This document shows, in pieces, positions 1 to 7,208 of a stretch of 24,724 nucleotides of DNA (the stretch's first letter is position 1; each line of letters begins with the position of its first letter). This DNA is from a virus. The position numbers were made by a program, and so were the translations under genes. The stretch lies in the IMG/VR virus record IMGVR_UViG_3300025759_000660, positions 1-24,724 of that record. The stretch is one strand, 5' to 3'. The notes under the pieces were generated by a model that worked only from the letters and a program-made list of their open reading frames with translations, searched no databases and was not told the DNA's origin.

Positions 1-638
1 GTACCGCTGACGGCATACTTTCTATTGAGGCTAATCAAAGACTATACATTGATCAGATCCGTGAAGACCTTGGTGAAGAGTATGACAACCTAAGTAATAA
101 ATTCTTTGAGCAGCATAAAGATCGTGTCTGGATCTATGCACACTTTGGTGCTAGTGACTTTGATGAAATCATGTCTAGAATTAGATACATGATTATAGGC
201 TGTGGTTGTAAATGGGTAATTGTAGATCACTTACATATGCTGGTTTCCGCATCGGATGAAAGCAACGAACGTATTCTAATTGATAGAATCATGACGCAGT
301 TAAGGAAGCTTGTAGAACAAACAGGCGCTGGGCTAATCTTAGTATCCCACCTAAGAAGACTTGAGGGTAACAGGGGCCATGAGAATGGTGTTGAGGTTAA
401 CCTTAGTCATCTTAGAGGCTCCGGTGGTATAGCCCATATATCAGATTGTGTTATTGCCTTGGAGCGTAATCAACAAGCAGACAATCCTTTAGAAGCACAG
501 ACAACCCATATGCGTATTTTAAAATCTAGATACACAGGTGATGTTGGAATGGCGACTCACTTGCTATATGATAAAGAAACTGGTAGGTTATCTGAAACCT
601 TTCCTGATGAAGATGAAATAGAGGAGATAGAGCTTTGA
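1..638 (+). CDS. T7 gp4-like replicative DNA helicase, C-terminal part (5' end outside window)
   Basis: The reading frame is open from base 3, so the start and the Walker A region lie upstream. The 211 visible residues match the RecA-type helicase domain of T7 gene 4 primase/helicase, the hexameric ring that unwinds DNA at the fork. The Walker B strand is WVIVDH (visible residues 71-76). It is followed by a VSASDESNER stretch close to the T7 sequence, a SHLRR switch motif, the LRGSGGIAHISD segment, LERNQQ, and RILKSRYTGDVG, which corresponds to the region of the T7 arginine finger. The C-terminus is acidic (DEDEIEEIEL), as in T7 gp4, where the acidic tail contacts the polymerase. The stop overlaps the start of the DNA polymerase gene by four bases, which suggests coupled translation of fork proteins. 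Whether a primase domain is fused upstream cannot be seen. Confidence 0.95.
   Translation, partial: TADGILSIEANQRLYIDQIREDLGEEYDNLSNKFFEQHKDRVWIYAHFGASDFDEIMSRIRYMIIGCGCKWVIVDHLHMLVSASDESNERILIDRIMTQLRKLVEQTGAGLILVSHLRRLEGNRGHENGVEVNLSHLRGSGGIAHISDCVIALERNQQADNPLEAQTTHMRILKSRYTGDVGMATHLLYDKETGRLSETFPDEDEIEEIEL
621..626 (+). promoter_or_regulatory. ribosome binding site for the DNA polymerase TTG start
   Basis: GAGGAG lies 8 bases before the TTG at 635, inside the 3' end of the helicase gene. This spacing supports TTG, rather than any later ATG, as the polymerase start, because the next residues (KSLVFDIETD) already form the exonuclease I motif. Confidence 0.7.
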
Positions 639-2380
639 AGTCTTTAGTCTTTGACATTGAGACAGATGATCTTAATGCAACAAAAATATGGTGCTTGTCT
701 GCCTTAGATATAGATACAGAAGTTCAAGTATCTTTCGGCCCTTCTCAGTTGGAGGAGGGTTTAGAACTTCTTAAGAATGCAGATAAGCTTATTGGTCATA
801 ACATCATAGGCTTTGATGTTCCTGTAATAAAAAAACTTACAGGTGTTGATCTAACAGATAAGGAGCTTGTAGATACTTTAGTTTTGTCACGCCTCTTTAA
901 TCCTGTACGAGAAGGTAATCACGGCCTTGAACGCTGGGGCTATGCCCTTGGTTCACCCAAGATTGAGTTTGAAGAATACACAAGATACTCTGAAGAGATG
1001 CTTAAGTATTGTGAGCAAGATGTATTTCTTAACTACAAAGTTTACAATGAGTTAAAGAAAGAATCTAAAGGCTTTACAAAACAAAGCGTTGTTATAGAAC
1101 ATGAGGTATGTAAGATACTTTCAAAGCAAAGAGACTATGGCTTTCTGCTTGATGTAGAAGCTGCCTCTAAGTTACTAGCCCATCTTAATTCTAGAATAGA
1201 TACAATTACTAATGAGATACAGAAAGTATTTGTACCTAAGAAAGAATACAAAAAGATTTATCGTCGCTACAGCCCCAAAGGTAAGCTACTTAAAATAGGT
1301 CTGGATAACTTTGGTAAAGGTGTAAGACTTACAGATGAAGAACATAAAACTTTAGAGCATGAAAGCCATGTAACAAGAGTATACACTAAAGACTTTAACC
1401 CCGGATCGAGACAGCAGATAGGTGAATACTTACAGGAGTTTGGTTGGAAGCCTCAAGAGTTTACACCTACAGGGCAACCTAAAATAGATGAAAAGATATT
1501 GTCTGAGATTAAAGACATTAAAGAAGCAGAAGTAATAGCAGAATACTTAATGATTCAAAAAAGAGTTGCTCAAGTTAACTCTTGGTTAGATGAGTTAAAT
1601 GAAGACACAGGAAGGGTGCATGGCTTTGTTAACCACAACGGAACCATCACAGGTAGGATGACACATAGAGGCCCTAACATGGCCCAGATACCCAGCCTGT
1701 CCTCTTCTTATGGTAAAGAGTGTAGGGCTTGTTGGTCAGTGCCTGAAGGTTATAAATTAGTAGGCATCGATGCTAGTGGTCTTGAGTTGAGAATGCTTGC
1801 TCACTATATGAATGACAAGGAGTATACCGATGAAATCCTTAATGGAGACATACACACCGCTAATCAAAAACTTGCAGGACTTGAATCAAGAAATCAGGCT
1901 AAGACTTTCATCTATGCCCTTCTATACGGAGCAGGAGATGCTAAACTTGGAACAGTGGCAGGGGGAGGTAGAAATACTGGAAGGAACCTTAGAAAATCAT
2001 TTATTGATAATCTCCCATCATTTAAGAATCTTAAGGATAGAGTCTCTAGAGCATCAGCAAAGAATTACCTCAAAGCATTAGACGGACGTAAGCTTTACAT
2101 CAGATCAGAACACAGTGCTTTAAATACATTGCTACAAGGTGCTGGAGCTATTGTCATGAAGCAAGCATTGATTTTATTAAAAGATAAGATTAGAGATTTA
2201 GATGCTCAGTTCGTAGCCAATGTTCATGATGAGTGGCAAATAGAAGTAAGAGAAGACCAAGCTGATGAAGTAGGTAGACTGGGTGTTGAAGCAATTATTG
2301 AAGCTGGTAAAGTGCTTGAACTTAAATGTCCTTTGGACGGTGAGTATAAGATAGGAGCTAACTGGAGTGAAACACACTGA
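635..2380 (+). CDS. family A DNA polymerase, T7 gp5-like, with 3'-5' exonuclease
   Basis: A replicative DNA polymerase of 581 residues, against 704 in T7. The exonuclease domain shows D7/E9 in VFDIETD, D61 in IGHNIIGFDVP, and Y125/D129 in YCEQDV. The polymerase domain shows motif A at VGIDASGLELR (D379), motif B at RNQAKTFIYALLYG (R419, K423, Y427) and motif C at VHDEWQ (H531, D532, E533). Residues around 254-266 (FNPGSRQQIGEYL) match the T7 segment that directly follows its thioredoxin-binding loop. In this protein the loop region (about 198-253) is shorter and basic. No DnaJ-like CxxCxGxG repeats are present, unlike the polymerase reported for phage HMO-2011. Y427 corresponds to T7 Y526 and E. 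coli Pol I position 762. The start is TTG with a good ribosome site, overlapping the helicase stop as TTGA. Confidence 0.97.
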   Translation: MKSLVFDIETDDLNATKIWCLSALDIDTEVQVSFGPSQLEEGLELLKNADKLIGHNIIGFDVPVIKKLTGVDLTDKELVDTLVLSRLFNPVREGNHGLERWGYALGSPKIEFEEYTRYSEEMLKYCEQDVFLNYKVYNELKKESKGFTKQSVVIEHEVCKILSKQRDYGFLLDVEAASKLLAHLNSRIDTITNEIQKVFVPKKEYKKIYRRYSPKGKLLKIGLDNFGKGVRLTDEEHKTLEHESHVTRVYTKDFNPGSRQQIGEYLQEFGWKPQEFTPTGQPKIDEKILSEIKDIKEAEVIAEYLMIQKRVAQVNSWLDELNEDTGRVHGFVNHNGTITGRMTHRGPNMAQIPSLSSSYGKECRACWSVPEGYKLVGIDASGLELRMLAHYMNDKEYTDEILNGDIHTANQKLAGLESRNQAKTFIYALLYGAGDAKLGTVAGGGRNTGRNLRKSFIDNLPSFKNLKDRVSRASAKNYLKALDGRKLYIRSEHSALNTLLQGAGAIVMKQALILLKDKIRDLDAQFVANVHDEWQIEVREDQADEVGRLGVEAIIEAGKVLELKCPLDGEYKIGANWSETH

Positions 2381-2858
2381 AATTGAGCTAACAAAATACG
2401 AACAAAAGATAGCTGAGTTTATTGCTAAAGTAAGAACTAAAAGCTCTAGAGCATCAGGTATTAAAAATCTTAAGGTAGGCCCTCAGTCTGATCAACAAAC
2501 TGAACTTGAAGGCGCTGGGTCTGAGTTAGCCGCAGCTAAGATTTTAAATGTGTGGCCTGATTTAAATCCGGGTAAACCAGCCATTGAAGATTTTATTTAT
2601 AAAAACTTAACTGTAGATGTAAAGACAACTAAGTATCCTAACGGTAGACTTATATTACCTTTATATAAAAAGAATAAAGCTTGTGATTATTATATGCTTA
2701 TGATAGGCTCATTTCCAACGTATAAGTGTGTGGGTCTTGCGTCTAAAGAAAAGTTAATTGACGATTCTAATATAACTTCTTTTGGTAGAAACCTACACCA
2801 TACTTTAGAACAGAATGAGTTAAAAAGTGTGGAGGATTTTATAAATGAAATTAATTAA
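2367..2858 (+). CDS. PD-(D/E)XK-type nuclease-like protein, 163 aa
   Basis: I do not recognise a named family, but the layout fits a PD-(D/E)XK nuclease core. There is a conserved-looking helix LEGAGSELAAAK (E48, E53), an acidic residue near IEDF (D75), then a strand LTVDVKTTKYPNG with D84-x-K86, followed by hydrophobic strands. No extra DNA-binding domain or zinc site is visible. The GTG start at 2367 has AGGAG at 2353-2357 (9-base spacing) and lies 14 bases inside the polymerase gene. The gene sits between the polymerase and a second small nuclease-like gene, suggesting a role in processing replication or recombination intermediates, or in host DNA breakdown. The nuclease assignment is inference from motif pattern. 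Confidence 0.72.
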   Translation: MKHTEIELTKYEQKIAEFIAKVRTKSSRASGIKNLKVGPQSDQQTELEGAGSELAAAKILNVWPDLNPGKPAIEDFIYKNLTVDVKTTKYPNGRLILPLYKKNKACDYYMLMIGSFPTYKCVGLASKEKLIDDSNITSFGRNLHHTLEQNELKSVEDFINEIN

Positions 2859-3144
2859 CATAAAAGAAAAACATGACTCCAGCAGGATAGGAGACTTAGC
2901 AGAACACTATGCCATAACTTGGTTGTGGGATAACGGCTATCATGTATTTAAGAACTGTGGTTGTACAGGGCCTATCGATATTGTAGCTTTAGATCCTGAA
3001 GGAAAGGTTATTCTAATAGATGTAAAGTCTTATAAAGATGGTAGGCTTTCTGGTAAAACAGAAATACAAAAGAAACTTAATGTTCAATATTTACATTACA
3101 ACTCAGAGACACGTAAATGTAGATTTGTAAGGCATAGAAAATGA
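2845..3144 (+). CDS. small PD-(D/E)XK endonuclease-like protein, 99 aa
   Basis: A minimal nuclease core. Residues 14-21 (RIGDLAEH) carry the first acidic position (E20). PIDIVAL gives D45, and ILIDVKSYKDGRLSG gives D59-x-K61. This E...D...DxK arrangement is typical of small PD-(D/E)XK enzymes such as Hjc-like resolvases and intron-type endonucleases. At 99 residues it is close to the smallest size such a fold can have, so it may act as a dimer. It starts inside the upstream nuclease-like gene (14-base overlap) and its TGA overlaps the next ATG as ATGA, so three nuclease-type proteins are probably made together. The specific substrate cannot be read from the sequence. Confidence 0.78.
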   Translation: MKLINIKEKHDSSRIGDLAEHYAITWLWDNGYHVFKNCGCTGPIDIVALDPEGKVILIDVKSYKDGRLSGKTEIQKKLNVQYLHYNSETRKCRFVRHRK

Positions 3145-3983
3145 TTGTAGAAGATATTTATAGTACCTTAGATAAACTTAATGATGGTCCTTTAGACTTA
3201 TCTGAAGAGGTAATAGAAGAGTTTGGAGAGGCTATAAAAAATGTAATTAAAGAATGGTCTAAACCTCAAGACAGAAAAGGTTTTTACTTACGGATGTCTA
3301 ACATAGGTAAACCTGCTAGACAGTTATGGTTCGATCAGAAAACTGAATCAGAAAACAGAAGACTAGACCCCTCTTTATTTATTAAGTTTCTTTATGGACA
3401 TCTTCTAGAAGAAGTACTTCTTTTGTTAGTCCGTATGTCGGGCAACAAAGTCACTGACGAGCAGAAAGAAATAGAGGTTTCTGGTTTAAAAGGACACATG
3501 GATTGTAAGATAAACGGTGAAGTAGTCGATATTAAATCTGCTTCTGGTTTTTCTTTTAGTAAGTTTGCTAAAGGGCTTTTAGCCGAGGATGATCCTTTTG
3601 GTTATCTAGCACAGCTTACCGCCTATGAACATGCAGAAGGCACAGACAACGGCGGCTTTCTTGTTATTAACAAAGAAACGGGACAGCTTTGTTTTTACCA
3701 ACCAGAAGAACTAGATAAGCCTAACATCACAAAACATATTAAAGATCTTAAGCATAAACTTACTTTAGTTAACCCTCCTGCTTTGTGTTATCAGCCCATA
3801 CCTGAAGGTAAGTCGGGCAATATGAAGCTTCCTAAGAATTGTTCTTACTGTCCTCATAAGTTTGAATGTCATAAAGATTCTAATGATGGTAAAGGACTAA
3901 GAACTTTTAGATACGCTAAAGGTAATGTATACTTTACTAAAGTTAGAAAGTCTCCAAAGGTTGATGAGGTTTATGAACGCTAA
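3141..3983 (+). CDS. Cas4/RecB-like PD-(D/E)XK exonuclease
   Basis: 280 residues with the RecB-family nuclease motifs: GHLLEE (H87, E90/E91), D121 in GHMDCK, VVDIKSAS (D130, K132) and YLAQLTAY (Q158, Y162, the QxxxY motif). The C-terminus carries CSYCPHKFEC (C234, C237, C243) with C216 a little upstream, resembling the cysteine cluster that binds iron-sulfur in Cas4 and AddB. The N-terminal cysteine usual in Cas4 would fall in NIGKPARQLWF, where no Cys is present. Marine podoviruses commonly carry such a gene where T7 has the gp6 exonuclease, so host DNA degradation and recombination are likely roles. It is coupled to the upstream gene by an ATGA overlap. Confidence 0.87.
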   Translation: MIVEDIYSTLDKLNDGPLDLSEEVIEEFGEAIKNVIKEWSKPQDRKGFYLRMSNIGKPARQLWFDQKTESENRRLDPSLFIKFLYGHLLEEVLLLLVRMSGNKVTDEQKEIEVSGLKGHMDCKINGEVVDIKSASGFSFSKFAKGLLAEDDPFGYLAQLTAYEHAEGTDNGGFLVINKETGQLCFYQPEELDKPNITKHIKDLKHKLTLVNPPALCYQPIPEGKSGNMKLPKNCSYCPHKFECHKDSNDGKGLRTFRYAKGNVYFTKVRKSPKVDEVYER

Positions 3984-4242
3984 ACAAATTAAAAAAATAA
4001 ATAAACTATCAGACAAGCTTCTTATTAAATGGTTAAAAACCATTGTGCCTGAAGAAGCAGCAGATGATATTACAGAAGAAAACTTTAAAGTTATGCTGCC
4101 GGAAGCCCCTTACTTTGTAGCTAAAAGATCTAGGCACGTAACTTTTTATACACGCCGTTGGGCTAAACAGAAAATTAAAAAGCTTTATAAAGCCGGTGTA
4201 TCTTTAGAAAGCATTGAGGATATATCGTGGCTGCAAAAATAA
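3973..4242 (+). CDS. unknown basic protein, 89 aa
   Basis: I do not recognise this protein. It is short and basic, with an N-terminal Lys-rich helix (MNAKQIKKINKLSDKLL), an acidic middle (VPEEAADDITEENF) and a second basic stretch (AKRSRHVTFYTRRWAKQKIK). No Cys, membrane segment or signal peptide is seen. An earlier in-frame ATG at 3925 would overlap the exonuclease gene by almost 60 bases. The ATG at 3973 has TGAGG just upstream and fits the short overlaps seen elsewhere. It lies between the exonuclease and endonuclease I genes, so it may be an accessory DNA-binding factor, but that is only context. Confidence 0.72.
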   Translation: MNAKQIKKINKLSDKLLIKWLKTIVPEEAADDITEENFKVMLPEAPYFVAKRSRHVTFYTRRWAKQKIKKLYKAGVSLESIEDISWLQK

Positions 4243-4721
4243 GATCTGGTGTTCGTAAAAGAAGAGTTAAAAGACCGACAGAAAAAAATGTTGTGAAAGG
4301 CTATGACTCTAACTGGGAATATGAATTACATTCTGGTATTTTAAAAGACTGGAAGATTCATTCAGAAAAGATTAGCTATGTGGTAGAGCATACATATCAT
4401 CCTGACTTTATAAGAAAGCTTGATAAAAAAATAATTTACCTTGAAGCTAAAGGAAGGTTCTGGGATTATGCAGAACATAATAAATATGTATGGGTTAAAA
4501 AGGCTCTTCCTAAAAACATAGAGCTTGTATTTTTATTTGCTGACCCTGCTGCCCCTATGCCCGGAGCAAAACGAAGAAAGGATGGGACTAAAAGGTCACA
4601 TGCTGAGTGGGCAGAAAGGAACGGATTTAGGTGGTACAGTGTCTATAGTATTCCTAAAGATTGGATTGACTCTTCATGCCGTATTGAACTTAATCCCGAT
4701 TATCCAGAGGAGCAAGAATGA
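4227..4721 (+). CDS. endonuclease I, T7 gp3-like Holliday junction resolvase
   Basis: 164 residues matching the T7 endonuclease I family, which cuts branched DNA such as Holliday junctions during packaging and recombination. The expected catalytic set is visible: E31 in SNWEYEL (T7 E20), D60 in TYHPDF (T7 D55), and E73-x-K75 in IYLEAKGRF (T7 E65, K67). After these comes VFLFADPAAPMPG, a Lys/Arg-rich turn, then HAEWAERNGFRW, comparable to the T7 YGEFCEKHGIKF region. The length is close to the 149 residues of T7. The N-terminus is strongly basic. The GTG start at 4227 has GAGGA six bases upstream and overlaps the preceding gene. It ends in an ATGA overlap with the DUF3310 gene. Confidence 0.93.
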   Translation: MAAKIRSGVRKRRVKRPTEKNVVKGYDSNWEYELHSGILKDWKIHSEKISYVVEHTYHPDFIRKLDKKIIYLEAKGRFWDYAEHNKYVWVKKALPKNIELVFLFADPAAPMPGAKRRKDGTKRSHAEWAERNGFRWYSVYSIPKDWIDSSCRIELNPDYPEEQE

Positions 4722-4990
4722 AACAGCACACTAAAAAGAAAGTTGGTATTGATGACGCAACCCCTCAAGAGTGGGACAATGTTAACAGACCTCAGCACTA
4801 CAACAACGGAGATATAGAATGTATAGACGGAATCCGCGCCATGTTAAGCCCCGAAGAGTTTGTTGGTTATTTACGCGGAAACAGTCTGAAGTATCGTTGG
4901 CGTTATCCGTACAAAAACGGAACGGAGGATCTAAGAAAGGCGGCATGGTACGAAGATAAGCTGTTGAAGGTCTTGGAACAAGATGGATAA
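4718..4990 (+). CDS. DUF3310 family protein, 90 aa
   Basis: The core NRPQHYNNGDIECIDGI ... GNSLKYRWRYPYKNG ... DLRKAAWYEDKLL is the signature of the DUF3310 family, common in T7-like and marine phages and present in the C-terminal part of T7 gp1.7, a nucleotide kinase involved in thymidylate metabolism. Here only the short DUF3310 unit is present, with a 20-residue polar N-terminal extension. Its place just before the ribonucleotide reductase suggests a link to nucleotide supply, but no enzymatic activity can be assigned from the motif alone. The start overlaps the endonuclease I stop as ATGA. Confidence 0.9.
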   Translation: MKQHTKKKVGIDDATPQEWDNVNRPQHYNNGDIECIDGIRAMLSPEEFVGYLRGNSLKYRWRYPYKNGTEDLRKAAWYEDKLLKVLEQDG

Positions 4991-5165
4991 GAATTACATC
5001 GACCGGAAAACTGTTCGTAGGGACAAGTACCATAAAAAACGTAAAGGTAAAGTGACTAAAGATAATAAAAACTTTAAAAGTATTCGGTTAGAAGAATTAA
5101 GAAAAATAGACGCAGATGAGGAGCTGTTTGATGGATCAGTATCAACAATACATACACAAGAGTAG
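4983..5165 (+). CDS. small Lys-rich unknown protein, 60 aa
   Basis: I do not recognise this protein. The first half is highly basic (DRKTVRRDKYHKKRKGKVTK), the second half acidic. It starts 8 bases inside the DUF3310 gene and runs 35 bases into the ribonucleotide reductase gene, whose ribosome binding site lies within it. Without it, the 140 bases between DUF3310 and the reductase would be the longest gap on the plus arm, which supports it being real. No function can be inferred. Confidence 0.6.
   Translation: MDKNYIDRKTVRRDKYHKKRKGKVTKDNKNFKSIRLEELRKIDADEELFDGSVSTIHTQE
5118..5123 (+). promoter_or_regulatory. ribosome binding site setting the ribonucleotide reductase start
   Basis: GAGGAG seven bases before the ATG at 5131. 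An alternative in-frame ATG at 5116 overlaps this site itself and cannot use it, so 5131 is preferred. Confidence 0.75.
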
Positions 5166-7002
5166 ATATGCACGTTACATGGATGAAGAGAAACGTCGTG
5201 AAGAATGGGGAGAAACAGTTAATCGTTACCTTGCTTTCTTTGTAGAGCGTAACCAGCTTGGAGACTCAGAAGCCGAAGAGCTATTTGAATCTATTACTAG
5301 ACAAGAAGTAATGCCTTCAATGCGTTGCATGATGACAGCAGGAGCAGCATTACACCGTGACAACGTAGCAGGATTTAATTGTTCTTACCTTCCTATCGAC
5401 AGCCCTCGTTCCTTTGACGAGCTAATGTATATTTTATTATGCGGCACAGGTGTAGGCTTTAGTGTAGAACGTGACTACGTTAACAGCCTTCCAGAAGTCG
5501 CTGACAGCTTCCATGAGACAGACTCTACCGTTGTTGTATCTGACAGCAAGGTAGGCTGGGCAAGCGCCTTCAGAGAATTAATAAGTCTTTTGTACGCCGG
5601 TAAGATACCTAAGTGTGATCTTACTAGGGTACGTCCAGCAGGGGCTAGGCTAAAGACATTTGGAGGCAGAGCTAGTGGTCCACAGCCTTTAGCAGAACTA
5701 TTTAATTTTACTGTTGATATGTTTAAAGCTGCAACAGGACGTAAGCTAACGTCACTGGAGTGTCATGATCTAGTATGCAAGATTGCAGACATTGTTGTTG
5801 TAGGTGGTGTGCGTAGGTCAGCTCTAATTTCTTTGAGTAATGTTACTGATAACCGTATGGCTAATGCTAAGAATGGTGAGTGGTACTTAGGTAACGGTCA
5901 ACGAGCCTTAGCAAACAACAGTGCTGTCTATTCTGAGAAGCCTGACTTTGATACATACTCTTCTGAGATGAAAAGATTATATGATTCTAAGTCTGGTGAA
6001 CGTGGTATTTTCAGTCGTATTGCAGCACAAAAAGTAGCAGCACGTAATGAGCGTAGAGATGCCTCATTTAAGTTTGGTACTAATCCCTGCTCTGAGATTA
6101 TCTTACGACCTTATCAGTTCTGTAACCTGTCTGAGGTTGTTGTGCGGGAAGATGATACACTTCAAACACTTAAGAAAAAGGTACGGACAGCTACAATCCT
6201 TGGTACTTTGCAAGCTACTATGACTGACTTTCGTTACCTGCGTAACATTTGGAAAAAGAATACAGAAGAAGAATCGTTGCTTGGTGTATCTATGACAGGC
6301 ATCATGGACTGTAAGCTTACAAACGGATCGACGGGTGAGGCTGCACTAGGAAGACTCTTAGAGACTCTTAGGGACATTGCAGTAGAGACTAACAAAGAGT
6401 GGGCTAACAAGCTAGGCATCAACCAATCTGCTGCTATCACCTGTGTTAAGCCTTCGGGTACTGTATCTCAGCTAACTGACAGCGCCAGCGGTATTCATCC
6501 TCGCTTCAGTGAGTACTACATTAGGACTGTACGAGCAGACAAGAAAGATCCTCTTGCTACAGCTATGATTGATGCAGGGTTTCCACATGAAGAAGACGTA
6601 ATGAACAGCTCTAACTGGGTGTTCAGCTTCCCTCAGAAGGCTCCTAATAAAGCCGTAACAGTAGAAAGCATGGGTGCTATGGAACAGTTAAAGCTGTGGA
6701 AGGTCTATCAAGATAGCTGGTGTGAGCATAAGCCTTCTATGACTTGTTATTATAACGACGATAACTTCTACTCTGTGTGCCAGTGGATCTGGGAAAACTT
6801 TGATAGCGTTAGCGGCATTAGCTTTCTTCCAGAAGCAGAGCATGTGTACAAGCAAGCGCCTTACCAGAAGATAGACAAGGCTACGTATCAAAAGCTTTTA
6901 AAAGAAATGCCTAAAGATATGGAGTGGGACATTGAAGAGTTAGACGACAACACTGAAGGCACTCAAACCTTAGCGTGTGTTGCGGGGGTTTGTGAGATAT
7001 GA
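5131..7002 (+). CDS. nrdJ: adenosylcobalamin-dependent class II ribonucleotide reductase, monomeric type
   Basis: 623 residues. The enzyme reduces ribonucleotides to deoxyribonucleotides using a cobalamin-generated thiyl radical. Expected residues by analogy with the Lactobacillus leichmannii enzyme are all present: C84 in FNCSYLP and C331 in FCNLSE (redox pair), C320 in GTNPCSE (thiyl radical) with N318 and E322, and a C-terminal relay pair C616/C621 in ACVAGVC. The spacings (11 between the second and third cysteines, 5 in the tail) equal those of the Lactobacillus enzyme (C408/C419 and C731/C736). The N-terminus (RYARYMDEEKRREEWGETV) matches the usual start of phage forms. It is shorter than the roughly 740-residue bacterial enzyme, so some regulatory sequence may be reduced. 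The host or its environment must supply B12. The stop overlaps the next gene as ATGA. Confidence 0.97.
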   Translation: MDQYQQYIHKSRYARYMDEEKRREEWGETVNRYLAFFVERNQLGDSEAEELFESITRQEVMPSMRCMMTAGAALHRDNVAGFNCSYLPIDSPRSFDELMYILLCGTGVGFSVERDYVNSLPEVADSFHETDSTVVVSDSKVGWASAFRELISLLYAGKIPKCDLTRVRPAGARLKTFGGRASGPQPLAELFNFTVDMFKAATGRKLTSLECHDLVCKIADIVVVGGVRRSALISLSNVTDNRMANAKNGEWYLGNGQRALANNSAVYSEKPDFDTYSSEMKRLYDSKSGERGIFSRIAAQKVAARNERRDASFKFGTNPCSEIILRPYQFCNLSEVVVREDDTLQTLKKKVRTATILGTLQATMTDFRYLRNIWKKNTEEESLLGVSMTGIMDCKLTNGSTGEAALGRLLETLRDIAVETNKEWANKLGINQSAAITCVKPSGTVSQLTDSASGIHPRFSEYYIRTVRADKKDPLATAMIDAGFPHEEDVMNSSNWVFSFPQKAPNKAVTVESMGAMEQLKLWKVYQDSWCEHKPSMTCYYNDDNFYSVCQWIWENFDSVSGISFLPEAEHVYKQAPYQKIDKATYQKLLKEMPKDMEWDIEELDDNTEGTQTLACVAGVCEI

Positions 7003-7208
7003 AAGAAGGTAATTTAATTTCGTTTAGAGTTATTATTGATCATAGGGGGAGACTAAGTACTGAGCTTAGTTCCTTCCCCGAAGATGAAATTAAAAATGTT
7101 TTTTCGGATGTACATACCCAAAATTATATCAGGAACATTCTTAGAGAAAGTCATCTTAAGTTAGATCCTTTACATTCTTATTTAGAAAAACAACTACAGG
7201 CATTATAA
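6999..7208 (+). CDS. unknown protein, 69 aa
   Basis: I do not recognise this protein. It is mixed in charge, with likely beta structure at the start (NLISFRVIIDHRGRL) and a helical C-terminal half (IRNILRESHLKLDPLHSYLEKQLQAL). No Cys or membrane segment. It is coupled on both sides: ATGA with the reductase upstream and TAATG with the next gene. It may be an accessory of the nucleotide module, but nothing shows this directly. Confidence 0.7.
   Translation: MKEGNLISFRVIIDHRGRLSTELSSFPEDEIKNVFSDVHTQNYIRNILRESHLKLDPLHSYLEKQLQAL

Noticed and set aside
635-2380. DnaJ-like insert in the DNA polymerase, as in HMO-2011
   Set aside because: No CxxCxGxG repeats are present; the region between exonuclease and polymerase domains is short.
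5116-5130. Earlier ATG for the ribonucleotide reductase
   Set aside because: It overlaps the GAGGAG ribosome site that serves 5131, and the added residues (MRSCL) do not resemble the family.
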